Assembly: GCF_002101585.1 (NCBI RefSeq)
Contig: NZ_LQOT01000042.1
Span: 62,001 to 126,000, forward strand
From: Mycolicibacter engbaekii
GTDB taxonomy: Bacteria > Actinomycetota > Actinomycetes > Mycobacteriales > Mycobacteriaceae
DNA length: 64,000 bases
Direction of reading: 5' to 3'
Under the pieces are notes generated by a model. It saw only the letters and a list, made by a program, of their open reading frames with translations, searched no databases and had not been told where the DNA came from. This document shows positions 1 to 8,665 of this stretch, in pieces (the first letter of the stretch is position 1; each line of letters starts with the position of its first letter). The translations under genes and the position numbers were made by a program.

Positions 1-1078
1 GTTCGGTGAGCGCGGCGTCGGTGGTCCCCTCGATCACCAGTTCTGCACGGAAGCGCCCCACGGTGCCGAACGCACCGTAGGTGTTGACCAGATGCAACGG
101 ATTGAAGCTGGCATTCATCCGCTGACTCCGCGACGCCATGTTGCGCACCGGCCAGTAACTCAGTATCAGCGTGGTCGCGGCGAACGCCATGACCAGGCCG
201 GCGAACCACAGCGGGGCCTGCGGCATCGGCGGCGGCTGCAAGTCCGCAATCCGTTCGGTGAACCACGCCTGGTCGACGGCGCTGGCGGCAAGCACGATCG
301 TGATCCAGTTCAGCCAGGCGAAGTTTCCCGAGGCCACCAGCCATAGCTGGGTGACGATGATGATCCCGGCGGCTACTCCGGCGATGGGCTGGGGGGCGAA
401 CAGCCCGAACGGGACCACGAGTTGAGCGACGTGGTTTCCCGCTGCCTCGATGCGGTGCAGCGGTTTGGGCAGGTGGTGGAAGAACCAGCTCAACGGCCCG
501 GGCATCGGCTGGGTCTCGTGGTGGTAGTACAGGCAGGTCAGGTCGCGCCAGCAGGAGTCGCCGCGCAACTTGATCAGCCCCGCACCGAACTCGATCCGAA
601 ACAGCAGCCACCGCGCCAGCCACAGGACCAGCACCGGTGGCGCAACCCGGTCGTTGCCCAAGAACACGGCCAAGAGCCCGCATTCCAGCAGGATCGACTC
701 CCAGCCGAACGCGTACCAGGTCTGCCCGACGTTCACGATCGACAGGTACAGCGCCCACAGCGCCAGCCAGATCACCATCACCGCCCACAGCGGGACCAGC
801 TCCCCGGCGCCGGCCACCAAGGCTGCGGCCACGCCGGCCCCAAGCCAGCACAGGCCGGCGAAGAGGCGATCAGAGTAGTGCAGATGAAAGAGGCTGGGGG
901 CCTGCCGGAATGAGCGCCGGCGCAGGTACCGCGGGACCGGCAGCATGCCGTGTTCCCCGATCAGGGCGCGAAACTGGCGGGCGGCGGCCACAAAGGCGAT
1001 GACGTAGACGGCCGCGATGCCGCGTTCGAGCACCATGCGGCCCAGCCAATACCCCGAACCGTTCAGCCACGTGTTCAC
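1..1078 (-). CDS. Lipase maturation factor-like membrane protein (partial, 3' end outside window)
   Basis: About 359 N-terminal residues lie in the window; the C-terminus runs off position 1. The polytopic protein carries motifs of the lipase maturation factor family (LMF1/DUF1222): a GWES segment followed by LLLECGLLAVFLG, then WLLFRIEFGAGLIKLRG, CWRDLTCLYYHHETQPMPGPLSWFFHHLP, which I recognise as family signatures (key residues given, not the full string). Eukaryotic LMF1 folds lipases in the ER; the bacterial role is unknown. The GTG start at 1078 is chosen because GAGGAG lies about 8 bases upstream; an in-frame ATG (LGRM) follows at residue 15. It lies 48 bp downstream of cinA on the same strand and is probably co-transcribed. 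The family call is good; the function is not known. Confidence 0.75.
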   Translation of the reverse strand, partial: MNTWLNGSGYWLGRMVLERGIAAVYVIAFVAAARQFRALIGEHGMLPVPRYLRRRSFRQAPSLFHLHYSDRLFAGLCWLGAGVAAALVAGAGELVPLWAVMVIWLALWALYLSIVNVGQTWYAFGWESILLECGLLAVFLGNDRVAPPVLVLWLARWLLFRIEFGAGLIKLRGDSCWRDLTCLYYHHETQPMPGPLSWFFHHLPKPLHRIEAAGNHVAQLVVPFGLFAPQPIAGVAAGIIIVTQLWLVASGNFAWLNWITIVLAASAVDQAWFTERIADLQPPPMPQAPLWFAGLVMAFAATTLILSYWPVRNMASRSQRMNASFNPLHLVNTYGAFGTVGRFRAELVIEGTTDAALTE

Positions 1079-1126
1079 ACCTGCAACTCCTCGGTGTGAT
1101 GTTCATACCACCGGGGGCGGCAGGAG

Positions 1127-2401
1127 TCAGCCGTTTGACAGTGCGCGGTAGAGCAGATGCATGGCTACCGTCGTCGAGCGTTCCCGCACGTCGGCCCGCT
1201 CCCCCGGCAGTCGGGTCGTCCGCGTGATCTTGCGGCCGTCGCCCAGCGCCACGCAGAAGCACACGGTGCCCACCGGTTTGTCCGGGGTCCCGCCGCCGGG
1301 CCCGGCGATGCCGGTGATCGCCACCGCGGTGTCGGCGCCGAAGCGGCGCAGGGCGCCGGCGGCCATGGCCTCGGCGACCGGCTCGGACACCGCGCCGTGT
1401 TCGGCGATCAATGCCGCATCGACCCCGAGCAGTTCGACCTTCGCCTCGTTGGAATAGGACACGACCCCACCCGCCAGATAGCCCGAGGCGCCGGGCGGGT
1501 CGGCCAGGCGCCCCGCCAGCAGGCCGGCGGTGCAGGACTCGGCGGTCGCGATCTGTCTGCCGGCCAGTGCCGACGCCACCAGATCGTCGATCTGCAATCC
1601 GTCCTCGGAGAAGATCGCCCCGCCATGGCGCTCGCGCAACAGTTCCAGCAGCTGCCGGTAGGCCTCGGCCGCGTCCGGCTCGTAGCGCGTGACGATCTCC
1701 AGTTCGCCACGACGCAGGCAGGTGGTGATCTCCAACCGGTAGAAGCCGGGGATGGTTTCCTGGGCGTGCCGCAGGGTGTCGGCCAGGCCGGACTCCGGTA
1801 AGCCGAACATCCGGATCGTCTGCTGGGCGTAATGCGTGCGTCCGGCGATCGCCTGTTGGACTGCCGGGGTCGCTATCGCCTTGTGCCACATGGGTTGTAG
1901 CTCGCGCGGCGGCCCCGGCAGCACCATCACCGTCGGTGTGCCGGGAACCACCACGCCGGGCGCGGTGCCCACCGGGTCCAGGATCGTTGCCCCCTCCGGG
2001 ACCATCGCCTGCTTTCGATTGGCCGCCCGGACCGTCGCGAAATCGGGGGCACCCGGACCGCTGTACCGCGCCATCATGGGCTTGATGATGTCGGCGATCC
2101 GGGCTTCCAGAACCTCGTCGAGCACGATGTCGCGGCCGCAGAACCTGGCCACCGTCTCGACCGTCAGGTCGTCGGCCGTCGGCCCCAGGCCGCCGCTGGT
2201 GATGATCAGGTCCACACCCTCGGCGGCCAGGAACCGCAGCTGGCTCTCGATGTCGGTGGGCCGGTCGCCGCAGATCGTGATGTGCGCCAACTCGACTCCC
2301 AATTCCAGGAGCCGGTCGGCCAGCCACGGTCCGTTACGGTCGGCCACCCGTCCGGTCAGTACCTCGGTACCGGTGACAACGATTCCTGCGCGTGCGCTCA
2401 C
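1127..2401 (-). CDS. cinA: CinA family protein (NMN amidohydrolase / ADP-ribose pyrophosphatase type)
   Basis: 424 residues, the usual length. The N-terminal half is the MoCF/COG1058 domain ([16 protein letters not shown] near residue 10, [13 protein letters not shown] near 68). The C-terminal domain from about residue 260 is PncC-like nicotinamide mononucleotide deamidase, with the conserved [13 protein letters not shown] segment carrying the catalytic Ser and [19 protein letters not shown] downstream. The family takes part in pyridine nucleotide salvage; in M. tuberculosis CinA (Rv1901) has been linked to cleavage of NAD-drug adducts. The GTG start at 2401 gives [13 protein letters not shown], the normal N-terminus. 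Neighbours on the same strand are the LMF-like gene downstream and a small secreted protein gene upstream. Confidence 0.95.
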   Translation of the reverse strand: MSARAGIVVTGTEVLTGRVADRNGPWLADRLLELGVELAHITICGDRPTDIESQLRFLAAEGVDLIITSGGLGPTADDLTVETVARFCGRDIVLDEVLEARIADIIKPMMARYSGPGAPDFATVRAANRKQAMVPEGATILDPVGTAPGVVVPGTPTVMVLPGPPRELQPMWHKAIATPAVQQAIAGRTHYAQQTIRMFGLPESGLADTLRHAQETIPGFYRLEITTCLRRGELEIVTRYEPDAAEAYRQLLELLRERHGGAIFSEDGLQIDDLVASALAGRQIATAESCTAGLLAGRLADPPGASGYLAGGVVSYSNEAKVELLGVDAALIAEHGAVSEPVAEAMAAGALRRFGADTAVAITGIAGPGGGTPDKPVGTVCFCVALGDGRKITRTTRLPGERADVRERSTTVAMHLLYRALSNG

Positions 2402-2423
2402 CGGTCCGAGATTACGCAGTGCC

Positions 2424-2927
2424 TCAGGGCAGACCCGGAATCAGGACGACCTCCATGGGCGTCACCGGTGCGACCGGAGCCGTCGGCAGGTACCCGCTGG
2501 GCGCGAATGCCGTCGGTGCAGCCGCGACCGGTGTCGGGCCGAAGTTGGGCAGCGGGAAGGGCAGAACCGAACTCAGGCTCGCCGGCAGGTTCGAGATTCC
2601 GGGCAGGCCCGCGGCGGAGGTCGCCTGGCTGGCCGCGGTCGACGCGGTCGATGCCGGCGGCACGTTGAGGGTCGCGGTCGCCAGGGGCGCCTGGCCCGGT
2701 GCCGTGGGCGGGGCGAGCGTGGTGCCGCTGAGCGCCGATGTGGTGGTCTGCAGCAACTGCTGCGGGAGGCTGGTCGAGGTCGCGACCATCTGCTCGACCA
2801 CCCCGGCCAGTCCCGGGTTGATCGGCACGGCGTCGGCGGTGGCGGTGGCGCTGGACGCCAGCGCTCCCAGGAACAGTCCCGCGGCGGCGCCGGCGGCGAC
2901 GGTCAGGTACTTACGGACTCGTGACAT
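2424..2927 (-). CDS. Small secreted Ala/Pro/Thr-rich protein, function unknown
   Basis: 167 residues from the ATG at 2927, preceded by GGGGAG at good spacing; a longer reading to 3017 lacks such a site. A classic signal peptide is visible: [20 protein letters not shown] then an [12 protein letters not shown] cleavage region near residue 34. The mature part is low complexity (A, P, T, S, L) with no Cys and no recognisable enzyme motif, and ends in VVLIPGLP. It sits 22 bp upstream of cinA on the same strand. Mycobacteria carry many such cell-wall-associated small proteins; I do not recognise a named homologue. Confidence 0.75.
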   Translation of the reverse strand: MSRVRKYLTVAAGAAAGLFLGALASSATATADAVPINPGLAGVVEQMVATSTSLPQQLLQTTTSALSGTTLAPPTAPGQAPLATATLNVPPASTASTAASQATSAAGLPGISNLPASLSSVLPFPLPNFGPTPVAAAPTAFAPSGYLPTAPVAPVTPMEVVLIPGLP

Positions 2928-3056
2928 GGCTTCTCCCCAATCCCGATTTACAAGGTCGGGACAGAAGTTAGCCGTGTGAAAAATGTTGCTCGTGTGACAC
3001 GAGGGGCGTTTATGCAACCGATGCGAACCGGAGTCGCGGCGGTTACCCGGCCCGCG

Positions 3057-3293
3057 TCAGCGTCCCAGCCAGCTCCGGACCTTCGCCAGGTCGGTGGTGT
3101 GAACGAGCAGCACGGCGTCCTCGTAGTGGGACCCACCGTTGAGGATGTTGTCGTCGCGCCAGATGGCGTGGACGTGGTAGATGCCGCGGTTGTAGATATC
3201 GACCCGCTCGCGCCGGGTACGCCGCCAGCCTTGCTGTGCTGCCGTCTCCGACAGGGCTTCCCGCGCGTCGGTCGCGATGGTCTCACTGGTCAT
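3057..3293 (-). CDS. Conserved small hypothetical protein (78 aa)
   Basis: 78 residues from the ATG at 3293 (MTSETIATDAREALSETA). It is soluble with a mixed alpha/beta appearance: a helical N-terminus, RERVDIYNRGIYHVHAIWRDD as a likely strand region, then VLLVHTTDLAKVRSWLGR. There is no signal peptide, TM segment or metal-binding motif. The reading frame extends upstream into the antisense of the HAD gene, but the composition changes completely there, so the short start is preferred. Codon bias is mycobacterial. Function not recognised. Confidence 0.65.
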   Translation of the reverse strand: MTSETIATDAREALSETAAQQGWRRTRRERVDIYNRGIYHVHAIWRDDNILNGGSHYEDAVLLVHTTDLAKVRSWLGR

Positions 3294-3410
3294 GGAGCCG
3301 ACTCTCTTTTCGCATAGACCAACCACGCTATCAGCTGAGGTGCTCAGCATCGTTTTCCCACGGCGCCGGACCTGCCGGCCGGCCGGGGGCAGAACGTACC
3401 ATCGACGGCG

Positions 3411-4202
3411 ATGACCGCAGCAGCCAGCGATCTGGTCGCCGAAGTCGCCCGGGCCGAGCCGGGCGCCCGCGTCGGGGCGTTCTTCGACCTGGACGGCACG
3501 TTGGTGTCCGGATTCACCGCCACCGCCCATGCCGGCGACCGGATCCGCCGGCGCCAGGCCCGCGCCGGCGAGGTGCTCGGCGTCGTCGAGGCGGCTGTGC
3601 GCTACCGCCTGGGCCGCATGCAGTTCGAACGCCTGCTGGTACGGGCCGCAGGTTATCTGCGCGGCGAGTCCATCGACGAACTCAACGATGTCGGCGCCCG
3701 GCTCTTCGCCGACCACATCACCAGCCGCATCTACCCGCACATGCAGGAGGTCGTGCGGGCGCATCAGCTCCGCGGCCACACCGTCGTGCTGAGCTCCTCG
3801 GCCCTGACCATCCACGCCGAACCGGTGGCGCGGTTCCTGGAGATCGCCCATGTGCTGTGCAACCGGTTCGAGCTCGACGAACGGGGCCTGCTCACCGGTG
3901 ACATCGTCAAACCCGTGGTCTGGGGCCCCCAGAAGGCGGCCACGGTGCAGTCGTTCTGCGCGGGAACCGGGATCGACCTGGCCCGGAGCTTCTTTTACGC
4001 CGACGGCGACGAGGACGCGGCGCTGATGTCGCTGGTGGGCCGCCCGCGGCCGGTCAATCCCCGTCCCCGGCTGGCCGCGCTGGCCACCGAACACGGCTGG
4101 CCGGTGCTGCGCATCCCCGGCCCGAGCCGCCCCGGCGGGCGCTCTGTGCTGCGCGCCGCCGGCTTCGGGGTCGCAGTCCTGCGCGCGCTCTCCCCGCGCT
4201 GA
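3411..4202 (+). CDS. HAD-IB family phosphatase (SerB/PlsC-N-like)
   Basis: 263 residues. Motif I is FFDLDGTLV with the nucleophile Asp26 and Asp28. Motif II is the Ser-rich strand VVLSSSALTIHAEP near residue 125. A motif III Lys lies in GPQKAATVQ, and motif IV is YADGDEDAALM near residue 197. These define a HAD subfamily IB phosphohydrolase of the phosphoserine-phosphatase / glycerol-3-phosphate-like group that mycobacteria have in several copies. The substrate cannot be read from sequence. The C-terminus is basic and hydrophobic (RSVLRAAGFGVAVLRALSPR) and may touch the membrane. The gene is divergent from the small 78-aa gene and precedes the nitronate monooxygenase gene by 142 bp. Confidence 0.88.
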   Translation: MTAAASDLVAEVARAEPGARVGAFFDLDGTLVSGFTATAHAGDRIRRRQARAGEVLGVVEAAVRYRLGRMQFERLLVRAAGYLRGESIDELNDVGARLFADHITSRIYPHMQEVVRAHQLRGHTVVLSSSALTIHAEPVARFLEIAHVLCNRFELDERGLLTGDIVKPVVWGPQKAATVQSFCAGTGIDLARSFFYADGDEDAALMSLVGRPRPVNPRPRLAALATEHGWPVLRIPGPSRPGGRSVLRAAGFGVAVLRALSPR

Positions 4203-4300
4203 GCGGCCCGATGACCCGCGACACGATTGCCGGTAGTCTGAGGTTTCCCCAGCGCAGCTAGGCCCGACTGGCCCCGCGATGCCTGAATCTGATAGTTAAT

Positions 4301-4314
4301 TAGAACACGTTTCA
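4301..4314. promoter_or_regulatory. KstR-type operator upstream of the nitronate monooxygenase gene
   Basis: The 14-mer TAGAACACGTTTCA fits the KstR consensus TNNAACNNGTTNNA at every fixed position. It lies 30 bp before the start codon, in an AT-richer patch of an otherwise GC-rich gap. KstR is the TetR-type repressor of cholesterol catabolism in mycobacteria, and I recall the M. tuberculosis orthologue of the downstream gene (Rv1894c) being listed in the KstR regulon. Binding here is inferred from the match and position. Confidence 0.75.
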
Positions 4315-4344
4315 CTTCGATCCCGCCCCCCTAAGGAGTAGGTA

Positions 4345-5475
4345 ATGCACACTCCCCTCTGCGACGAACTCGGCATCGAGTTCCCGATCTTCGCTTTCAC
4401 GCACTGTCGCGACGTTGTCGTGGCCGTGAGTAAGGCCGGTGGTTTCGGGGTGCTGGGCGCGGTGGGCTTCACGCCGGAGCAGCTGGAGATCGAGCTGAAC
4501 TGGATCGATGAGAACATCGGCGACCACCCCTACGGCGTCGACATCGTCATCCCGAACAAGTACGAGGGCATGGACTCCGGCCAGTCGGCCGACGACCTGG
4601 CCGAATCGCTGCGCAAGCTGGTGCCCCAGCAGCACCTCGACTTCGGCAAGAAGCTTCTCGCCGACCACGGCGTGCCCGTCGAGAACGCCGACGAGGACAG
4701 CCTGCAGCTGCTGGGCTGGACCGAAGCCACCGCCACGCCCCAGGTCGAGGTCGCGCTGCAGCACCCCAAGGTGACGATGATCGCCAACGCGCTGGGCACT
4801 CCCCCGGCGGACATGATCAAGCACATCCACGAGTCGGGCCGCAAGGTCGCCGCGTTGTGCGGTTCGGCGTCGCAGGCCAAGAAGCACGCCGCGGCCGGTG
4901 TGGACATCATCATCGCCCAGGGCGGCGAGGCCGGCGGGCACTGCGGCGACGTGGGCTCGATTGTGCTGTGGCCCGAGGTCGTCAAGGCGGTCGCGCCGCT
5001 GCCCGTGCTCGCGGCGGGCGGCATCGGCAGCGGCCAGCAGATCGCTGCGGCCCTCGCGCTGGGGGCGCAGGGCGCGTGGACCGGCTCGCAGTGGCTGATG
5101 GTCGAGGAATCCTCGAACACCGAGGCCCAGCACGCGGCCTACATCAAGGCGGGCAGCCGCGACACCGTCCGCAGCCGGTCCTTCACCGGCAAGCCGGCCC
5201 GGATGCTGCGCAACTCCTGGACCGAGGCGTGGGAGGCTCCCGAGAACCCCAAGCCGCTGGGCATGCCGTTGCAGTACATGGTCTCCGGAATGGCCGTGCG
5301 CGCCACGAACAAGTACCCCAACGAGAGCGTCGACGTCGCGTTCAACCCGGTCGGCCAGGTCGTCGGTCAGTTCACCAAGGTGGAGAAGACCGCGACCGTC
5401 ATCGAGCGGTGGGTCCAGGAGTACCTCGAGGCGACCAGCACTCTCGAAGCCCTCAACGAGGCGTCGGGCGCCTGA
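4345..5475 (+). CDS. Nitronate monooxygenase family FMN protein (Rv1894c-like)
   Basis: 376 residues with a strong AAGGAG site 7 bases before the ATG. It is a single TIM-barrel FMN enzyme of the 2-nitropropane dioxygenase/nitronate monooxygenase family. FMN-binding motifs are IIAQGGEAGGHCGDVG near residue 190 and VLAAGGIGSGQQIAAALALGAQGAW near 228. The N-terminus HTPLCDELGIEFPIFAF is typical. The family oxidises alkyl nitronates or reduces enoyl-type substrates; the physiological substrate is unknown. The upstream KstR-type operator suggests a link to sterol breakdown. The 3' end overlaps the convergent membrane-protein gene by 23 bp. Confidence 0.88.
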   Translation: MHTPLCDELGIEFPIFAFTHCRDVVVAVSKAGGFGVLGAVGFTPEQLEIELNWIDENIGDHPYGVDIVIPNKYEGMDSGQSADDLAESLRKLVPQQHLDFGKKLLADHGVPVENADEDSLQLLGWTEATATPQVEVALQHPKVTMIANALGTPPADMIKHIHESGRKVAALCGSASQAKKHAAAGVDIIIAQGGEAGGHCGDVGSIVLWPEVVKAVAPLPVLAAGGIGSGQQIAAALALGAQGAWTGSQWLMVEESSNTEAQHAAYIKAGSRDTVRSRSFTGKPARMLRNSWTEAWEAPENPKPLGMPLQYMVSGMAVRATNKYPNESVDVAFNPVGQVVGQFTKVEKTATVIERWVQEYLEATSTLEALNEASGA

Positions 5476-5926
5476 CCGGGTCCGGCCCGGCAAGCAGAAA
5501 CGGTTGCGCCGCAAGGGCGTAAAGGCCGAAAAGCACGAACGGCGCCAGCAGCGGTAGCCACGGCAGCCGCCACGGGAACACCGTCGCGACCAATCCCGCG
5601 ACGGTGAACCCGAGGGCGAACGTCACCGTGGCCGGGGTCATCGGGGCGCGGTGGCGCAACATCAGGTAGCCCACCGCGCTCAGACCGGTGGCCGCCGCCC
5701 ACACGCTGGGCGCATCGGTGATCGCGATCGCGGCGACGGCGAGCAGCACGGCACCTGTCGCCGCCGCACGCCACCGCAGGCCCAACACCACGGCGCCGGC
5801 CACCGGCAACACCGTGGCCGCCGCCATGCCGGACGCGCTCAACCCCGCCAGGGCGGCCATCGCCAGCCCGCACACGCAGGCCAGCACCGGCGGCGCCGGG
5901 CCGCCGGCCTCGCCGACGGGCGTCAT
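5453..5926 (-). CDS. Small integral membrane protein of the MoxR3-type operon
   Basis: 157 residues, almost entirely hydrophobic with about four to five TM helices (PPVLACVCGLAMAALAGLSA, AATVLPVAGAVVLGL, ATVTFALGFTVAGLVATVF, LPLLAPFVLFGLYALA). No catalytic motif was seen. Its ATG overlaps the stop of the DUF58 gene in an ATGA, showing translational coupling. Position and size match Rv3162c, the last gene of the M. tuberculosis Rv3166c-Rv3162c cluster. Function unknown; probably a membrane partner of the MoxR/DUF58 system. Confidence 0.8.
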   Translation of the reverse strand: MTPVGEAGGPAPPVLACVCGLAMAALAGLSASGMAAATVLPVAGAVVLGLRWRAAATGAVLLAVAAIAITDAPSVWAAATGLSAVGYLMLRHRAPMTPATVTFALGFTVAGLVATVFPWRLPWLPLLAPFVLFGLYALAAQPFLLAGPDPVRRPTPR

Positions 5927-7200
5927 CGCCGCACCGCCGCAGACCGGCGGTGCTGCGTCGCGAGCCGCATGGCCTGCTCCAGTGGCTCCTCCCGCGGCCA
6001 GGGGGCGACGTCGACGCCGATGGTGGCCATGTCCCGGTACATGGTGGTGCGCTGCAACGCCCAGATCCGGTCCACCAGGGGATCCAGTTCGTCCTCGAAG
6101 GGCGAGCCGGGCAGCACGTCCACCGCAAGGACGACGTGCCCGCGTTTGCGCAGATCGGTCAGCGCCAAAGCGAATTCGGTGTCGAGCAACGTGGAGAACG
6201 CGATGATCAGAGCACCCGCCGGCACCGCCGCCCGGGGTGCCAGCGTTCCGGTGGTCGACTCGACGCCGTCGCCGGCGCCCAGGACCGCGTCGACGATGCG
6301 ATAGAACTGGCGCTGGCCGATCTCCGCCCCGGCCCAGCGGGGGTGCCGGCCGCCGAGGATAACGACCCCGGCACGGTCTCCGCTGCGCAGTGCGGTCTGG
6401 ACCACCTGCGCAGCGCCCAGCACCGAGCGTTCGGTCGCCTCGGTCGCCGGCCCGGCGGGCTGGGGGTAGGAGTCGATCAGCACCACCACGTCCGCGCCGC
6501 GATCGGTCAGTCGCTGCGTCACATGCAGGCTGCCCCGGCGTGCGCTGACCGGCCAGTTCACCGAGCGCAGCGGGTCGCCGGGAACGTAGGCGCGGATATC
6601 GGCGTATTCCACGCCGCGGCCCGGGTGCCGGGTCAGGTGGGTCCCCACCCGGTCGAGGAGATCGCTGTGCGGAACCGGTGTGGGCTGCGGCGGCGCCGGC
6701 GGGAACACGGTGACCTCGGCGACGTCGACGGTCGCGGCGCCGGCCAGCAGCCCGCCCCGGCTCACCATCGACACCGTGGCGCGAATCGGATAGCGGCCCC
6801 AGCGTGCGGCCGTGGCCAGCACCGATATCCGGCACCCCGGCCCCGTCGTGGACACCGTGCTCGCCAGGGAGATCGCCGGATGCGCCGAGACCACCACGCG
6901 AAGCCACGTCGCCTCGGCGTCGGACGCGGTGGCCCCGAGGGTCAGTTCGACCGTTTCGTTCTCGAAGCAGCGGCGCGCCGGCGGCGTCGCATGGATGCGC
7001 ACGACCGGAAGGGGCGGCTGTGCGTCCAGCGAGCACAACACCGCCAGCAACGGCGCGGCGAAGGCGATCAACTGCCAGCGTGCCGCACCCACCGCCGCCA
7101 CCAGGGCCACCGCGGCAGCTGTCGCCAGCGCCGTGGCGAAAGGCGATGCCCGCCAGCGCAACGCGGCATCCACCACACGCACCTCGGGATCGTTCGTCAC
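5923..7200 (-). CDS. DUF58 (VWA-like) membrane protein, MoxR partner
   Basis: 425 residues from a GTG at 7200 that overlaps the moxR stop (GTGA). Two TM helices lie near residues 15-60. The DUF58 core follows with the diagnostic block GRGVEYADIRAYVPGDPLR and SVNWPVSARRGSLHVTQRL near residues 240-280, and a VWA-like strand VVVLIDSYP with D and S for a MIDAS-type site. DUF58 proteins pair with MoxR ATPases, probably for assembly or activation of membrane or periplasmic proteins. The gene is third in an operon whose five members all overlap by 4 bp. Confidence 0.9.
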   Translation of the reverse strand: MTNDPEVRVVDAALRWRASPFATALATAAAVALVAAVGAARWQLIAFAAPLLAVLCSLDAQPPLPVVRIHATPPARRCFENETVELTLGATASDAEATWLRVVVSAHPAISLASTVSTTGPGCRISVLATAARWGRYPIRATVSMVSRGGLLAGAATVDVAEVTVFPPAPPQPTPVPHSDLLDRVGTHLTRHPGRGVEYADIRAYVPGDPLRSVNWPVSARRGSLHVTQRLTDRGADVVVLIDSYPQPAGPATEATERSVLGAAQVVQTALRSGDRAGVVILGGRHPRWAGAEIGQRQFYRIVDAVLGAGDGVESTTGTLAPRAAVPAGALIIAFSTLLDTEFALALTDLRKRGHVVLAVDVLPGSPFEDELDPLVDRIWALQRTTMYRDMATIGVDVAPWPREEPLEQAMRLATQHRRSAAVRR

Positions 7201-8180
7201 GACGGCGCAGCCTCCGGGGTCCGTGGCACCGGGAGCCGCCGCAGCAGGTCCTCCACCACGTCGGTCCCCTGGACGCGGCGCACCCACATCTCCGGCCGCA
7301 GCGTGATCCGGTGTGCGATCGCCGAGGTGGCCAACGCCTTGACGTCCTCGGGAATCACGTAATCGCGGCCGAGCAGCAGGGCACGTGCCCGGGCCAGCTG
7401 AACCAGATCGAGCTCCGACCGCGGGCTGGCGCCCACCGCCACCTGCGGATGACGCCGGGTTCCCGTGGCCAGCGCAACCACGTAGCGCAGCACGTCGTCA
7501 TGCACACTGACCTGCTCCACCGATTCGCGCATCGCCACCAGCTCGTCGGCGTCGACGACCTTGCGCACCGTCGGCAGGGCGGCTCCGCGGTCCAGGCGCC
7601 GGCGCAGCATGGCCGCCTCCCCCTGCTCGGACAGGTAGCCCAGGTGCAGTCTGATCGCGAACCGGTCCAGCTGCGCCTCCGGCAACGGGTAGGTGCCCTC
7701 GTACTCGATCGGGTTGTCGGTGGCCAGCACGATGAACGGCGTCGGCAACCGGTGCGTGGTGCCGTCGATGCTGACCTGGCCTTCGGCCATGGCCTCCAGC
7801 AGTGCCGCCTGGGTCTTGGGTGGCGTCCGGTTGATCTCGTCGGCCAGCACCAGATTGGTGAAGATAGGGCCGCGCCGGAATTCAAAACGGCCCGTGGACA
7901 TCTCGTAGACGGTGGTGCCGAGCAGGTCGGCGGGCAACAGGTCGGGGGTGAACTGCACCCGAATGAAGTCCAGCCCGAGTGCGGCCGCGAACGACCGGGC
8001 GATCAGCGTTTTGCCCAGGCCCGGCAGGTCCTCGATGAGCACATGACCACCGGCCAGCACCGTGGTCAGGATGAGCGACAGCGCCGAGCGCTTGCCCACC
8101 ACCACGCGTTCGATCTCATCGAGCACCGCGGTGCAGCGCTGCCCCGTGGTGGCCGCGGCACCCGACAGCCCGGTGCTCAC
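7197..8180 (-). CDS. moxR3: MoxR family AAA+ ATPase (MoxR3-type)
   Basis: 327 residues from the GTG at 8180, overlapping the preceding stop. Walker A is EDLPGLGKTLIARSFA near residue 45. Walker B is LVLADEINRTPPKTQAALLEAM with sensor residues following, and ATDNPIEYEGTYPLPEAQLDRFAIRLHLGYL holds sensor 1 and the arginine finger region (split here into its recognisable parts). MoxR ATPases act as chaperones with DUF58/VWA partners. The operon order (DUF4129, small membrane protein, MoxR, DUF58, membrane protein) is that of M. tuberculosis Rv3166c-Rv3162c, where the ATPase is MoxR3, so that name is used. Confidence 0.9.
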   Translation of the reverse strand: MSTGLSGAAATTGQRCTAVLDEIERVVVGKRSALSLILTTVLAGGHVLIEDLPGLGKTLIARSFAAALGLDFIRVQFTPDLLPADLLGTTVYEMSTGRFEFRRGPIFTNLVLADEINRTPPKTQAALLEAMAEGQVSIDGTTHRLPTPFIVLATDNPIEYEGTYPLPEAQLDRFAIRLHLGYLSEQGEAAMLRRRLDRGAALPTVRKVVDADELVAMRESVEQVSVHDDVLRYVVALATGTRRHPQVAVGASPRSELDLVQLARARALLLGRDYVIPEDVKALATSAIAHRITLRPEMWVRRVQGTDVVEDLLRRLPVPRTPEAAPS

Positions 8181-8665
8181 CCCTGCTCCAGCCGGCACAG
8201 GATCTCCTCCAGGACGGCACGGCCGGGGCCGGGGCCCGCGTCGGCCCTCGGGGCGACGTTGCTGGGATCGACCCAGGGCCACAACTGTGCACCGAACAGC
8301 AGCCCCCCGGTGGCCGCGAACGCCACGGGGTCTTTGAGTCTGCCCTGCCCACTGGAGATCTCGAAGCGCCGGGCCAGGATCGGTCGCCAGCGCCGGTCCC
8401 AGTCGGCCCTCGTCGACTCCGCCCAGCGGATTCTGGCCTCGGTACCCGAGCGCCACCGTCGCAGTGCCTCGCCGGGCTCGTCGATGGCAGTCGGCGGCGC
8501 CTCCGCGGGCGAGCCGCCCTCGATCAGCCGACGCCGGGCCCCACCCATCAGCAGTGCTGCCGCCAGCGCCGCCGCCCACAGCACAAACTGATGCCGATGG
8601 GTCATCAAGGCCACCACCTCAGCGCCGGCGATCAGCGGGAATCCTTGCAGAAAAAGCATTTTCAT
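8177..8665 (-). CDS. Small membrane-anchored protein of the MoxR3-type operon (Rv3165c-like)
   Basis: 162 residues. The hydrophobic N-terminus (MKMLFLQGFPLIAGAEVVAL, then FVLWAAALAAALLMGG) is followed by a charged cytoplasmic region rich in Arg and Trp and a second short hydrophobic stretch (AFAATGGLLFGAQLW). The ATG at 8665 overlaps the upstream stop (ATGA). Length and place in the operon match Rv3165c (about 160 aa). No enzyme motif; probably a structural partner of the MoxR/DUF58 complex. Confidence 0.75.
   Translation of the reverse strand: MKMLFLQGFPLIAGAEVVALMTHRHQFVLWAAALAAALLMGGARRRLIEGGSPAEAPPTAIDEPGEALRRWRSGTEARIRWAESTRADWDRRWRPILARRFEISSGQGRLKDPVAFAATGGLLFGAQLWPWVDPSNVAPRADAGPGPGRAVLEEILCRLEQG

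Noticed and set aside
870-2327. Long open frame antisense-strand frame-shifted within cinA
   Set aside because: Arg/Gly/Pro-rich shadow of the cinA frame, no motif.
3294-4094. Upstream extension of the 78-aa gene reading antisense through the HAD phosphatase gene
   Set aside because: The extension has shadow-frame composition and no family motif; the HAD gene on the other strand has all catalytic motifs.
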